From positions 248,001 to 312,000 of the forward strand of contig VWZP01005257.1 in NCBI GenBank assembly GCA_013396995.1: DNA of 64,000 bases, in the 5' to 3' direction. Source of the stretch: Dicaeum eximium. Lineage: Eukaryota > Chordata > Aves > Passeriformes > Dicaeidae. A program made the position numbers and the translations under genes. Shown here one piece after another: positions 25,270 to 39,107 of the stretch (within the stretch, counting starts at the first letter, position 1; the number at the start of each line of letters is the position of its first letter). The notes under the pieces are model-generated. The model was not told the DNA's origin and did no database searches. It saw nothing but the letters and a program-made list of their open reading frames with translations.

Positions 25270-25424
25270 ATGATACATTCATGTACACCAGGAAGCTCAC
25301 TGTACGTTGGCTAATTTGATAGGAAGGAAGGCTCGAGGTAGGTATTGCTGACTATATTGTTAATTGATCCTACCTTTCACATCCTGCCTCCCCATGCTCC
25401 GCGGATGCACGGCTCTAGAGGAAG

Positions 25425-28400
25425 GTAAAGGGGGATCCTCCTGCGTGGCGTTCAGGTTGAGGTGCCCTGTTCACAGGAGGGGGGGCACTGTTCAACACAT
25501 CACCGAAGATTACCTCAGTATTAAGTGAATGGAAGAGATTGGAGCAGCCGGAGTGGTGCCTGTTGAATCTTCCTTCATCCTTTGTCACTGTGGTAGCACC
25601 AGTTGAATGAGAGAAATAAAAGGATGCGAGCAACAGTAAGTCAAAGTGCTAAGGCTTTTGAAATGGGTTGTGAGATAAAGCATGTCACTAATTAACATCT
25701 TGATTGGAACTATTAGTGGAGAAAAATGTAATTGTTCTAAATACGTGCCCTAATGACAGAGCAGAAATGGGGCTCTGCCTGGAAGTTGTGTTGTATTATA
25801 TTCACCCTTTTCGAGAAATACACCCTTTTATAATCTTGTTGCAGACAGGCTGTTAAAGATACAGTGTACATCTTACAAACAGCTTGGCTGTACCACCCTT
25901 TTAACAGGTTCACTGTTTTAAAATTTTTTGAAGTCAGAATGACCAAGAGTATTAGCTATGATATTTTCTTAAATTTGAAAAATATTCAAAAATTAATCTA
26001 CCTTTTTCCTTTTGGGTAAAAATCTTCTCATAAGTACTGCTGAGCTAATTTCAGTTGCAGTATTTTTAGACAAACCACTGCTGTCTTTTTTTCTTCATGT
26101 TGATTTGTATTAGCAGTGCATTTAGAAATGCAATTTTGGTGAAGTCTTTCCATTATTTGTGATTGCTGACAATCTTTTGCTACTGACTCAGCACCTATAA
26201 CCATATAATGCTAAATATAGATGTTTTAAGATTAATAATAAACAAAAAAAACACAAACCAAACCAAGTCTGAAACATTCTTCTCTTTCCTAGTAAAACAT
26301 CTCAGAAAATAATATTGTTTCTGCTAGTATAGAAATGGTTTGTGATTCTATTATCTTATCTTTAAATTACGGTTTTAAAGGTCCAAGCAAACATTTTAGA
26401 ACACTTTACCCTTTTGCTTTTTAGGAAGTTTGTTTGTAGGAAAAAAAAACAAAACTCTCCATAACCCCAAAAAACACACATATTCCCTAGAACCACTCCA
26501 GAATGAGGGAAAAACAGAACTCTGCTTTTTAGTAATACTGTTTTGCTCCAATGTGTAATCTTCCTTGTTGTACAGGAAGTCTCTTTACTATACAGTTACA
26601 TTTAAGTGTGCTTTAACCACAGTTTGTAATGTAACATACTCTTATTTCTTCATGTTATATATTTGATATTAACAATTACTGAAATTATTGTACCATGTTC
26701 TAGCTTCCCTCCCCCCTCCACTTTTTCCTTCAAATTCTACTTCTCCGCATTTTTTGGTATTTTTATTGTATGCCAGGCTAGGAATCGGCTTTGTTGCTAA
26801 AGGATTGCTTTGTTTGTTTGTTTATTATGATATATTTAGTGGTAGATCTATTAGCATCCTAGTTATGTATGTTCGGTGGCTTTTAGCTTGGTTGGAAAAT
26901 TTGTCCCAGATTTCACTCATTCTGGAAAAAGATGCCAATTCACAAAGCATGTCTAACTTCTTTTAGAGGAAGGTACAAAGTAACTCTTCCAGCTCCTTTC
27001 CCTTTCAGAGTGAGGTGGTGGGTGGCTGGGGAGAGAAGCATTCAAAATGCCCCTTTACACTGAAATTCAGTCTGGTTCCTTTGGTTTTCTTGCCTTTGTG
27101 GCTGTAGACAGTGCTAACTTAGGGAGAGAACAGAGTGCCAGTTCTCATGTGGGCTCATCCCACAGCTTCACACATGACACACATGTTTAATGTATTTTGG
27201 TTTCTGTAGTCTCAGTCAGGATTAAAAAATTTAACCTTTTTCTTTTCCCCTTCAGGAGGCTGATAGTCCTTGGTAATGAAGGATGGGTTTGAGAGCCAAG
27301 ATATTCTGGAGACAGAACAAGCTCGATGATATATTTTGCTTTATTGCAAATAGAAAAATCATTTTCCCATATCCCAGTAACTCTAAAATTATAGTTTCAG
27401 GTTTTTAGCTAACACTTAGCTGTTTTGGAATAAACCTATAATTATTAGGAAAGTTAAATTTTTTAAACAATGTTTTACATTCAGTAGCTAATAACTTCTT
27501 TTTTAGACAGACAGAGAAGCTTTTAGGTATAAAAAACATTTATTTGGACAACACAGTTTGTTACATGATAGAAAATATTTGAAAATTTGGCTGAAAATAC
27601 CAAACTTGTAAACAAAGTTTTATTGTATCTGACTTGATTCTCTTGATGTTTGTGCTGGCTTAGATGAATCAGAAACAGTTTCAGTTAGTCCTGTCTGTTA
27701 GAAATACAGGTATTATTTGAGAAGTGGCTCTAACGTGTAATATTTAAGATCATTATGATTAGGTAAGGGTAAGGTTAAACTCTCTTCCATAAACCTTATT
27801 CAAATCTGATCTGCAAAAAATTCTCCAAATTAGGAAGATCTTCATAACTTTATAGAGTAGTGTGAAGGAGAAGGTTAACAAATATCTTAATTCTGGATTT
27901 GTTTTGAGTCTGTGTGAAAGAGTATCTAGTATAGTTATAAACACAGCAATTTATTGTTTGGGTGTTGAGTTGTGTTGTTGTGAGGTTTTTTTGGGTTTTG
28001 GTGGTTTTGGTTTTTTTTTTACTTTGGACTGACTTTAAATTTTTAGAACCTAAACAATAAATTAAGACTATTAATAATATTTTTAATATGTAGATTTTTT
28101 CTCAAATGAAATTTCTTTTTTCTTATAGGTCTACTGCATGTATGTAATTGATAGAAATGGCAAAATAATTTTGAGGTACTAGTTTTTGATTGGCTGTATG
28201 GTGTGTGTTTATTTGGGGAGGAAGCTTTGTTCTTTAGCCTTTTAAATTTTATTTGAGACCTGCTTTTGCACATATATAATGGTGAGCAAAAGAGGAATGC
28301 ATCAAACTTGCTGTGAGATCTTTAGAAGTTAGCTTTTAGAGCTCTTTGATTTATTTCATTATTTACTTAGCTTTTTTTTTTTTCCTCAGTGGTGACACAA

Positions 28401-30299
28401 ATAGTTTGGACTTTTAATTGTATTTACAGTTGTTGCCTTAAACAGTGAAGATGTTAATGCTTAGGGATTAGTCTTAATCTGTTTTTGTTTTCCTGCTCTG
28501 CAAGTCTTTCACCTCATCTAGGGTCCTTTTCAGGATTAATCCAATTTTGATATTAGTATTTCACAATGATGTCCAAAGGTTTATGTTTCCATCTTTCATA
28601 CTAACCACCTGATGGAGAACAGTTATTAATTGTGCAAGGCTATTTATAGTTTGTCACTTTTTTTTCCACTGAACGTACCAGGGAAGCTTTTTCCTTCATG
28701 TTGCAATGTAAATACATATTCGTGATGGTGCCACAAGTCTAATGCTGCCTTTCTTTTCTGTCAGGTAGCTGAAATTATTTTGAAACCTGTCAGTCTCCTG
28801 GTACATCACTACTTCTGTTAGGAGGATGGACGTTCAAGTAGAGAAGCTTGTAGAAGTGCGTATCTGACAGAATGAAGGGTTGGTTTTAATTGTTATTTCA
28901 GGGGAGTTAATGGGCTTTTTGGCCTTAATTAGTGTGCAAACAAACATATCCAAAACAAGATTAGGTAACTCTGTCTTTTAAATTCCATTCTGCCCTCACT
29001 GTGCTCCAGTGAAGAAATAAGTTAACTGTGTGTTCGTCTGGCATGAGCAAAATCTTAGGTTGCTTGTGAAAGTATTCTGTATACCTAATGACAAAGATTA
29101 GTAAGATACAGATCAGCTATATTTTGTATTGTTGCTGTTTTGCTTTTGAAAGACACTGCCATGACCATATTGGCAGAGTGAAATACCTCGAAGGATCTTA
29201 TTTTGGCTTCTGCAGCCTCTGCTTCTTGCTGATAAAAATTACTTCTAGACCTTTTCGGAGGTAAGTGTTAACATTTGACCTTAAGTGTTTCCTTTCTTTG
29301 GAGCAGCCTGCTGAGTCAAGGTGGCTGCAGCTCGGCCTTGCACAGCTTTCCCTTCTACCTTTTGTTACTTGCATTCTTACAGGGGTTCCTTTATGACTCC
29401 AGCCATTTTTAGAAATACTTTTTTTTTGTGTTAGAAACAAGCTGAAGACTTGGAAAAAACATTAAACTCCTTTCTTGGTTCAGTCTGCAGAAACTGTATT
29501 TTCTATTGCAGATAGTGAAGAGTTTTACTGAATATAAATAAGTAACATTAAGCATTCTTCTCTTTGAATGTTTGTACTTCCATTGATTCTTTAAATGCAA
29601 GATCTAAATACTTTCCATCCTGTTCACCCTGACGTAGTAATAAATCCTATATGAAATCTTAAGATGTAATAATTTTAAAATAATTGTATCTGTTAATGGT
29701 AGGATGTGCAAGTCAGTATTACATATCTCTGTAGGATGTGATTATACTACTTGAGTTGCAATAAAATTATATTTATTTTGGAATTCTTTAGGGAGAGAAT
29801 TCTTGTATTCGAAAAATGCATTTGCGACGTCTGACCAGCTCAAATTGTGATTTAAGGTGAAGAATAGATTTTCAGAGCCACTCAAGAGTGTGTCCCTTAT
29901 TTAGTCCTTCAAAAAGGCATAATATTGTAGTGCTTATTCAGGATACTGTCAGTAATTGTTTACGTATTAATAATTTAAATGTTCTCCAAATGGTCATGGA
30001 GACTGAGACTATATGGTGTGAAACAAGTCAGTTTTAGTAAATCTTTTCTTGCAAACTGCCTGGTAAGAGTGATCTCAGGAACAGTTTTCAGTTCTGTATG
30101 GACCTGTGTTATGCTCAGGATTACTGTAGCATATTCATTATTGAAGGTGATTATTCCAGCACCTGGGAATCTTCCCGAGTACTGCTTGCTTTGCTAATGT
30201 AGATGTGGCTTTAGATATCATTGATGTGGTCAAGGCAATGTAGCAGTTCTCCCAGGGAAGATCAGGAATATTAAAACCCCTTGGTTTTCAGACTGGGTA
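25425..30299. other. FNDC3A intron, mostly featureless
   Basis: The start is locally GC-rich (to about 25640). The rest is AT-rich, with a T/G-rich stretch at 27959-28020. No gene or classified transposon seen. Confidence 0.6.
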
Positions 30300-30690
30300 C
30301 AAGGAGATGGGAATTGCCAAGACTTAAAAAATATTGAAGGAGGTGGATGAAATTTATTCAGAACTGTTTTTCAGCAAATCCCATAGCAGAGAAGCTAGGG
30401 AACATGTAGTTAGTAGGAGATGGTTTTAAAATGTCTAAAAAGAAAACTTCAGGAACTTAGTGCCATAGGAGGTTGTGAAGGCAATTCAAATTGTAAGTGA
30501 ACTCAAAGAGCTTAGGCAAACTTATTGACAATAAGAGAGATGGACTGCAGAAAGTGGCCTGGCTCACACACTCTACTTAGACAGCATCTCAATCGATATA
30601 TTAGAGTCAAAGTGCTTGGCTAGATGGGCTGCTGACCCAGACCATCAGGTCATTTCCTGTGCTCTTGCTTGGCTTCAGTTTGTGCCTCAA
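30300..30690 (+). mobile_element. Ancient CR1-like LINE 3' fragment, sense
   Basis: Degraded similarity to ancient amniote CR1 3' ends is visible in cttagtgccataggaggttg and in the closing block tggctagatgggctgctgac, ccagaccatcagg, which parallels the 'gctagatggaccattggtctgaccca' type ending seen in turtle and crocodile CR1s. The edges are uncertain. The age would predate the bird-specific CR1s elsewhere in the window. Confidence 0.6.
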
Positions 30691-33600
30691 TTCAAACAGC
30701 AGTTTCAGGAAATACACACTGAGTTTTCTAAGACATGTCATTATTAGTTTTGTTAGAAGGTCTTTGCCAATCCAGACAATTAAATTAAACTACTACAAAG
30801 CTTAGTATGTTGCTCATTTGGTTTGGATTTATTTTCTAAAGTAGCCTATGTAGAATAAATTAAATACCATTTAAAAGTGTGAAATTTCACTTCTAAAACT
30901 AACAGTTTTGACAACTGATGTTTAAGGTATTTCAAACTTCAGCCATTCAGTGGTCATTTTTATTTGCGCAAAAACTGCTTTTAACATAAGTCCATATCTG
31001 CACTCTTGTATTGTCAACTTGTATGCCAGTCTCTGGAAAGAGATTTTGTATTGTTTTTCATCAACAACAGTATTGAGGGCATGTGGATCATCGTTAAACA
31101 ACTGTTTAAAGGAAACAATTTATAGCCACAGTGGAAATGGCATAGAACTAGTTGACCTATTATTTCTATTTCTTAATGGCAATACCTTAACATGTTTTGA
31201 GACAAAAATACATGAAGTCAAAATTCTGATAGCATTCAGAAATTACACTTTCAAATTGTAATAGGTTCCATTATAGTTCATTGTGCTTTAAAAATGCTTG
31301 TATGATTCTAGAACTTGTATCAAGACTTCGGTATGCTAAGTTCACATTATTTTGTTAAGATTGTAAAGTTCTCAATTGGTGTTTTGTTTATTTAGTAAGA
31401 GAAATAGCCCTTGAAAAATGCCCATGCTAAAGGTGCCTCCCACTGAGCACATCACAAATGGGTTTTTTTTCTGAGTATCATAGTTACCTTAGAGGAGCAG
31501 GCAAAGGATAGAATGCATGTCAGCCTTCAAGTAGCAGAACTTTGGGTGCTGTTAGTAAAGCAACAGAATTTGTCACAAAAAGATTGAGGCACAGGAAGAG
31601 AGGCTGAAACATCAGATTTTTACAAAGCTTTTCTCTCAGTTCAAGCCAATTTCAATGTTTTGCCCAGAAGAGGAAGGAGGTCAAGATCGAGGATATTCAG
31701 TGTGAAAGACTCAGGCCCTGGTTGTCAGAAGTACTGATGTCACGGTGCATGAAGGTTCATGTTGGCTGATGGGCTGTGCAAGCCTGCATGAAGGCACCTC
31801 GAATGAGATAAAAGAGCTATAAATAAGCAACCCATTGATTTTTTTTCTTTTTTTATGTAGAACATGATGCTGTGTAAAATTCATGTTGCACTTCCCTGTA
31901 GAGAAATTTTCTTGCATTCTTGATTATGTGTGGCAGACTTTATTAGATAAGGGGGAATTCCTGTGAGTGACTGTCAGTCTTTTATACAGTCTCTTCTGAC
32001 CAGAAAGGTACTAATCTCTCTCTGTGCATAGCTTTAATTTTTCTTGTTTCACATCATATCTACTGAGGTGCAGAGTGTCAGAAATGCCCTTCTCAAAGCT
32101 GTGATCACTCCATGGGGTCCAACCATGATAAGGTTGGTCCAGAAACCCCTTTTGGTCATACACTGCCCCAACACAAAAACTGTTGAAGCCAGCAGTTCTT
32201 GAAACTTTAGAAGTTTCTTCAGCCCTGGTTCAGAATCTCTTTTGGCGCACTTGGCAGCATACGCAGCCTACCTTGTGATAGTTGTAAAATAAAAATGTGA
32301 ATGCACTACATTCATAAAAGCAAGACTGAAAGTGGGAGTCAATGAAATACAGTCAGGCATCGAGTAGGCTTGTCCAGTGACAAAAGACACTCTATTTCCC
32401 GTTTCTGGGAACTGAGATCTAATTAAACTGCATTAAGTTGGTGAGTCTTCCCACCCTTTGGATTGGCAGGTGGATGTCATCAGAGATGTGAAAATCTGAT
32501 GGCATCCTGAGTGTCAGAATGGTGCTGAACTCCATCAGCTGACCTGTTGCTGCTGCTGAACAGTGCCTGTCTCACTGTTGCACCGTGGCTGCCATGCTGA
32601 GCCTTTAGCTTCTCAGAGCAGCTGGGAAGTGAGCAACAAAGATGCTCACAGAGGAAAAGCTGATTTAACACAAAACCAGGAGGCACAGGGCCCACTTGCT
32701 GCAGTTGGGCCAGTGTATGTGTTGCCATGCTCAGATCCACTCTGCCAGCTGGACCTCAGGTTTGGATGGCCTGCAGCACGCAGTCTGGGGGAGGAAAGGC
32801 AGCAGGTTCCCAAGACAACATTATTACCTGGATTACCAGCCTCAGGAACTCACACAGAATAAAGAGGGACAACTGGGAATACCAGTCAACCCACATTCCC
32901 TGTTACTTTAAAAGCAGGAATCAAGGGCTAGCCATCACTCTAAAGCTTTTCTGTTTCTCATGGTTCATATCATGGCAATCAAGAATATTGAGCTGCAAAT
33001 GGTTCAGATTGACATGTCAGCTGTAGCCAGAATGGCTCCTCCCAGGAGTTTGGTCACCTAAATCAGCCGAAAGAGATGGGCAAATGCAGCTATCCAGCCC
33101 ACACATAACAGATGGAGAGACATTCTCATGTACCATGAAGCCTTTAGGTACTTTTATTGCAGTCTAAATTTCAAGCTAAAATTTTCAATTGTAGCAGAGG
33201 GAAGAGTATATCAATGAAATATGTGTTCACAAAGTTATGCCTACTTGGGGAGTCCAAAAAAGAAATTGTGAGAACTCATCTATTCATATTTCTCTACTTC
33301 ATTACATTCTGAAGGTGATAATAGCTAGTTGTTAAAATACTACCTTCAAACACTTCAAAATAAACTCTGGCAATACAATATTTTCTGAAGACCTTTAAGT
33401 CTTCTTTGAAATTCATTACTAAAATCGTCTTGTTTAGATTATATTATGAATGCTAACTCTTAGTGAATTTTGCATTGAGCCACACTTCAGAAGATTTGGA
33501 AGATGTAATAGCTTGATAAAAATGTAAATATTGATACAGTTCATTGTTTTTTCTTAAACAGCCAAAGCTTCTAAAAAAAACGTGAAAAAAGATAATATTT

Positions 33601-34753
33601 TTAAAGTGCTTGCTCAAACCTGAGCTAATCAGTGTTGAATCACACAGCCCAAGCTTGAAGATGTGAATGTCTATCATATCTCATCAATATGTAAGTTTTA
33701 GAACTTGTCATCTTTAATTTGTGAAAATGCTCCACCAGAAAGAGAGGAATTGGTATGATTTCTGCCATTTTCTTATCCTTTCCTTTGTCTCTGGTATTCC
33801 TAAAATGAGTAGCACTCAAGTTTCCAGTTCTGGGTGTTTTGGTTGGTTGGTTGGTTGTGTTTTTGTAAACGTGAAGGATTTTATTTTCTTTTAGTAATTT
33901 AAGAAAGTAAAATTTTTGGTCATAATGCTCAAGAATTGTGTTTATAAAGATTTCTTTCCTTTTGATTTGTAGAGGGAGGAGGACATAGGCTAGGTTTTTC
34001 ATGTTTACAAACTTCTTTTCCTCACAGAAGGGTAGGTTTCAAGTAAAAGTACAGAAATATAAAATGGTAACAGGCTTCTGCTTTGGTACAGACTTTTGCT
34101 GTTTATTTTGGCTGCTGTGTGCTTTGCTATCATTTCTGCATTGCTTGGGCTTACAAAATTAGGATAACCAGCTTTCCACAAATAAAATTATACATATTGT
34201 TTCATGCTGGGCATCTGGTACACTTACTTTGTCATGACTTCTAATATTTTTTTATCATTAAAGACTGTACAAATGTGCTTGAGTCATGTAAAGAGCGACA
34301 TGACACAGTATTTTCCTTGTGTTGAAAACTGTTTGTCAAGTGGTTGATGTCAAGCATTGGGAATTCTAGGCTACCTTCTGAAAGTTTATGTAATGGTTTG
34401 ATTAATGTTGAAGTTAATGCAATTTGTTGAAATAATTTAAGCTGTACAAATAGCTTTTTAATTATACTGAGCAGTTGAGAAAATAAAATTTGTACAGGTA
34501 CTGTTTTACTTCATTGTTATTCTCTCCTTCATTCTTTGAAAAATGTTTGTTTAAAAATATCTAGGCTTGTTCTTGCTCTTACCTCTTTCTCTGTGGGATG
34601 AAGACAGCAAGAAGTGTGAAGTGAAAAATAATGTACTTACTAACCAGGAAAAAAAATCGGTTGTTTCCCAGTAAAACTTTTTTTTTTTTGCACATACCAG
34701 ACTTTTGTAACATATTCCTGTGTAATGGTTGTAAACACTCTTTTATTTTCAAG
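30691..34753. other. FNDC3A intron before second coding exon
   Basis: A moderately GC-rich block at about 32330-33080 carries several overlapping short open frames on both strands without any recognisable domain. It may be an old unclassified repeat. Otherwise only the TTGG microsatellite is notable. Confidence 0.5.
33839..33857. repeat. (TTGG)n microsatellite
   Basis: Four or five TTGG units in tandem inside a T/G-rich stretch. Confidence 0.85.
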
Positions 34754-34829
34754 GTTATTCTTGTGCAAGTTAATCCAGGGGAAGCATTTACAATAAGAAG
34801 AGAAGATGGACAGTTTCAGTGCATTACAG
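34754..34829 (+). CDS. FNDC3A: FNDC3A second coding exon
   Basis: The acceptor is ttttattttcaag ending at 34753 and the donor is ACAG|gtaaag at 34830. The exon enters in phase 0 and leaves in phase 1 (76 bases, 25 codons plus 1 base). It reads VILVQVNPGEAF, then TIRREDGQFQCIT, plus the first base of a Gly codon. This block is nearly invariant between FNDC3A orthologues and closely similar in the paralogue FNDC3B. The REDG context and the preceding exon ending GAQQ identify FNDC3A rather than FNDC3B. The segment is part of the N-terminal cytosolic region before the first fibronectin domain and has no known catalytic motif. It is skipped in the predicted short isoform that starts at 54381. Confidence 0.96.
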
Positions 34830-37800
34830 GTAAAGATGATAAATTTATTTTCATATTTTCTGAGTCTGAATCAGGATTAATAAAAGGCAATTTGTGGTGA
34901 AAGTAAAAGAATGACAGAATTTATTTTAAATACAAGAGCTGTTTAAAGACCTAAAAGATTACGTGCTAAGGATCATTGGGATTTAGATTTCACTGCCATA
35001 AACCAAGTACTTTTTCTTACATTATATCAGATGAAATTAAATTTCTTGGGGAGGAGAAGGGAGGAACATTTTCATATTGCAAAGCAAGCATGGAAAGGCT
35101 GTTGTAGCAACTTTTGACTAAGCTCATTTATTTCACAGACCGCAAATTAAAAGCTACAACTGTTAATATGGCTTGAGTCTAGTTTTTTTTATTCTTTGCT
35201 ATCATGTGGATGTTGTCTCCCTGTCAGTTATCCCACCTAGTTTCTCATTATCTCTAGGGACCAAATGGCATTATTTCTGAGTTCTAGCAAGTGCAGCTTC
35301 AAAATGCAAATGTAAGCATAGCATCCCCTTATGCAGTGGTCAGTTTGGATGTTGTTTTCTACTCCGAATGACCACAGCTACCAGTTAAGTGTATCTAGAA
35401 GGTACTGTGAGAAATGAGCAATCAGCTAGTGCTGCTGCATAGATCACCATTCTGCTGTGTTGTAAGAGGGTATCCACAGACTCAGCTATGGGGTCACCAT
35501 TTTGCTTGTCATCATCTGGGCCAATGAATCCTACCCTTTTTTTTCTTTTTTTTTTTTTTTTTTTTTTTTTTTTCTGGATGTTGGCCCAGCTCCTACAGAT
35601 ACTGTTCTGGGAATTTGAAGCGAGTATTTTCCAGCTCCTTTCCCTCTTTTCTCCAGTCTGAGAAGAGCTGAAAGGTCTGGTTTTCAGTGTCAGGCCTTAG
35701 ATGGTAATTAAGTTTATAGTGATAATTCTTAAAGTTTGTGTCTGTTAGCACCATATTTCAAAACTTTGTGCTGATTGCATGGTATTCTTGCATCCTTTGA
35801 GCTGCAAATGGATCAGTGTTGCAGCTCACCATTCTGTACAGCTTATTTGAAATATGATATGTAATAATTACTTTACAGTACTGAGGGAAATATAATGATT
35901 TTTGTCTTGCAATTCAAGTTAAAGAACATACAAGATACATTTTTTGTCTATTGCACAAAATACTGAGGGAAGTGGCATGCGTTGCATGTTTGGTTCTGAT
36001 TTTTGATTTACCAAATGGTCTTACTGGTGGAGAACAAATTGACACTTTCCTGGCATGATTGTCTTCAAAGCAGGAAGTGTTTAATGAACTGCAAAAATAT
36101 TAAGATCATGTCCTTATAGATACAGTTCTAACCTTCCATGGTACAGCTTTTATCCTTGCCTGGTGCTTCTTGCTTTTGGAGCAGGCAGCTTGCTATTGTG
36201 ATTTGATTCAGCTGTGGATTTCTTCATCCTTTAAATATGAAAGTGAACATGAGCAAGTTACTAGACGATTGTTTCTGGGACTCACTAAGTGTAAGCTGAG
36301 GTACAGTCATTACAACTTCCCTGAAAAATGGCACTGCAGACAGGAAAACTACATCCCAAATCAGTCCCACAGCTTTTGCAAACCTCCTGTCACATAGATA
36401 TTCTTCTTGTCCTTCCCCGTTTCTGGAGATGAAATTGTGAATTTTAGTTGGTAGTAAAATAGTGGGCATAAAGATTTTTTCATATCTGTGAATTCCAGTA
36501 ATCTTCATACAGAACCTGAGAATGCACCTGATCTTTTGCATGTTGCTTTTTCTGGTCTATTCTTGCCACTTCTGAGACATTTCTGTGGTTTTGAGTGCTA
36601 TGCCAATAGATCTTTCTACCTTTTGGGTTGTTGGGTCTGTCTGCCTTAAAGAAGAAATTCCCTTAGTAATTGATGCTGTTCCTTTTTCATTATATATGTA
36701 TTGCAGCTCATGAGGAGTATCTACTGTTTGGGTTTCTGTAGAGATTTGTATAAAATAAACTATTTTAGATAGTGTAAACTATAGAGAGTAATTTGGTGTT
36801 GGTCCTTCTTTGTTCTGCCACAACTTCTCAAATATAGTTTGCCCTTGACTTCTCTACAAAATGGATTACTGGTCTGCAAAATGGGTTACAGCTGCAGGAG
36901 TCTATTGCATTGTCTTGAAAGTAAGAAAGAAAGCAAGCTCACATCAGTTCCTTGATTTTTTTTCTTCACTGTATGCACTCAGTTGTTAGGTGAAATCATA
37001 GTTAAAGATGCAGAAATATATAATGAGAATGGTTTGGATAAATGTACAAAGATGTTTATTTTTAGAAAGGAATGAAGATGTCTGAAACTTAGTGGAAGTG
37101 CAATCAGTGGGAAGTTAATTTAGTCATTATAGTGTTTCTTAATATTTTTTTTCAATCTTGGTTTTTCCTGTAAATATTTACCCATTTTTATTCTCTTCTC
37201 TGACTTAAAAGTCTCTGCAAAGAACACATAGGCAGTTTTTTCAGCAATGTATGATATAAAAAATTTGAAATTATGTAAATATAGTACTAAAATGAAAGAG
37301 TGGAAGTTGAGAAGTGGCAAGCTGCTTATGGACCCCAGATAGCAGTGCAGATAGCCAGATACATTAGTTTGAATGATTCGGTAAGTCCTGCTTCCCTTGG
37401 ATAATTCTAAATCTCTCTCATGTTTTATTGCTGGTCAATTCACCTTGAGATTGTGCCGTCTGCTGAAGTCAATGTGGATTGTTAATAAATCTAACCACAA
37501 TGTTAATTGTGATTTTTTTGCATCAAATATTTGCCTGTTGGAAACATTCAGATGCTCTGTCAGTTTTCATGCTGTTCTTGTCATCTGTTCTATTTTTAAA
37601 GGGAGCTGTCCTTACTTTGGCTACACTGTACATAGGGTAAAATTTCTCAACCTGAAAATGGTGAGAGTTAGTGTCTCTTCAGGAGAAAGGAGAGGTGTGA
37701 ATAAAGTGACTGTTTAGAGCTGTCCTTGAGTAAATGAAGTAATGAAAACTTAAAGCACTAATTAAGGGAGAAGCATGTGATGCATTTTCTCTGAGCTATG

Positions 37801-39107
37801 CTTCTGAAGAAAATGCTGCATTTACACGCAGGTCTTTGTACTGACTACACATGTCTGCTCTCACAGGTGATCTGTAAAGCTTTCTCTGGGAAGCAGCTTC
37901 TTACTGTGGTCCTCTTCCATGGCAGTGGAATATTGAGTGAATAATACTGAGTGAAAAGACTCTTAATAATTCCTGGCTTGAAATCTCCTAAGGATGGCAA
38001 AAGAGCAGTGATGGTTAAGGGACCCTTTATCCTTGGTGAATTCCATTCCTTTATTTTGGTGACCTTTTAATGAATTGAAATAACATTTATTTTAGTCTTT
38101 ATTTCTGTAGAATAAGAAGCATGGTTACTTTATATTTCTATACTTAGCAGTCTTGGATTATAGTTGGGTTTCTGTTGTCTGTTTTTGACTTAAATACAGC
38201 TTTGATTGAGCACTTCTGTGTGCCAATGGCCATATTTTTCGGATATTATAAAATATTTTCTTTGCCTGCCTGGTGATTTGTCTGATAGTGACAACTCATG
38301 CTCCCCCTTGATGCAGCTTCAATTTAAACCATTTGTCAGTCTCTAGCTTTACAAAAACACCATGCGTTTCTTGCTAGGAAGAATAGATAGGAACCTATCT
38401 GTCTGTGTAACCATGTGTTAGACCAAAAGGTTTATTTTCAAAAGAGGTCTTTTAAATCTATGAAAATTTTCTCATATACTAGAAATATATAGACTTCTGT
38501 GGAAACTTTCCTTAAGCCAAAATTTTCTTCTGTTAATATGAAATAATCAGCTACATTACAGTGATTCAGAAAACCAGGTTTGAAATGTATGAATGGGTTC
38601 TCTTTGTAGAAATGAATTACTGCAGATCACTCATTCATGAATTCTTCCTATTGCAGAATAAATGAATGAAGATGACTCATCTTGAGGACGTTTTGTAACA
38701 GTCCCAAGTTACAGCTAAAGGCTATTAAATGTTACTTGACACAATAAGAGAGACCATGTTCTATATGTCTCTGCAGAGGAAAATTGCCATTTTCATAATA
38801 GAATAAAAAGACTTGTGTAAATTAGAATGAGTCATAAATGCTTCATGCTTTGAAATTAAATGAAGTATTGCTATTAAGGTTAGGCTCTGGGATAAAAGTT
38901 AAGCAAGCTTAACCTAATTTTTTCTCTTTGAAATAAGAAATAAAATTCTTCTGAAAAGTGTTTTCAAGGAATTCAAGAGGAAAAGAAGATACATGAGTTC
39001 TGAGACTACAGCAGTGAAACACAAACTTTAGTTCGTTCTAAGATTAGCTTGAGCTTTGCAAAACCAAATCTGTTCATTACCCAGGATATTTTATTAATAA
39101 AACAGTT
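34830..39107. other. FNDC3A intron after second coding exon, proximal part
   Basis: Only the long poly-T at 35537 stands out. No gene or classified element seen. Confidence 0.6.
35537..35573. repeat. Long poly-T tract (37 bases, one C)
   Basis: T8, then C at 35545, then 28 uninterrupted Ts. It is the longest homopolymer in the window and sits about 700 bases after the donor of the second coding exon. It may be the reversed tail of a retroposon, but nothing recognisable follows it. Confidence 0.95.

Noticed and set aside
32110..32275. Second copy of the hAT-like MITE, suggested by ttggtcatacactgcc near 32150
   Set aside because: Only a short stretch resembles the element at 7540, and no inverted termini or target duplication could be found.
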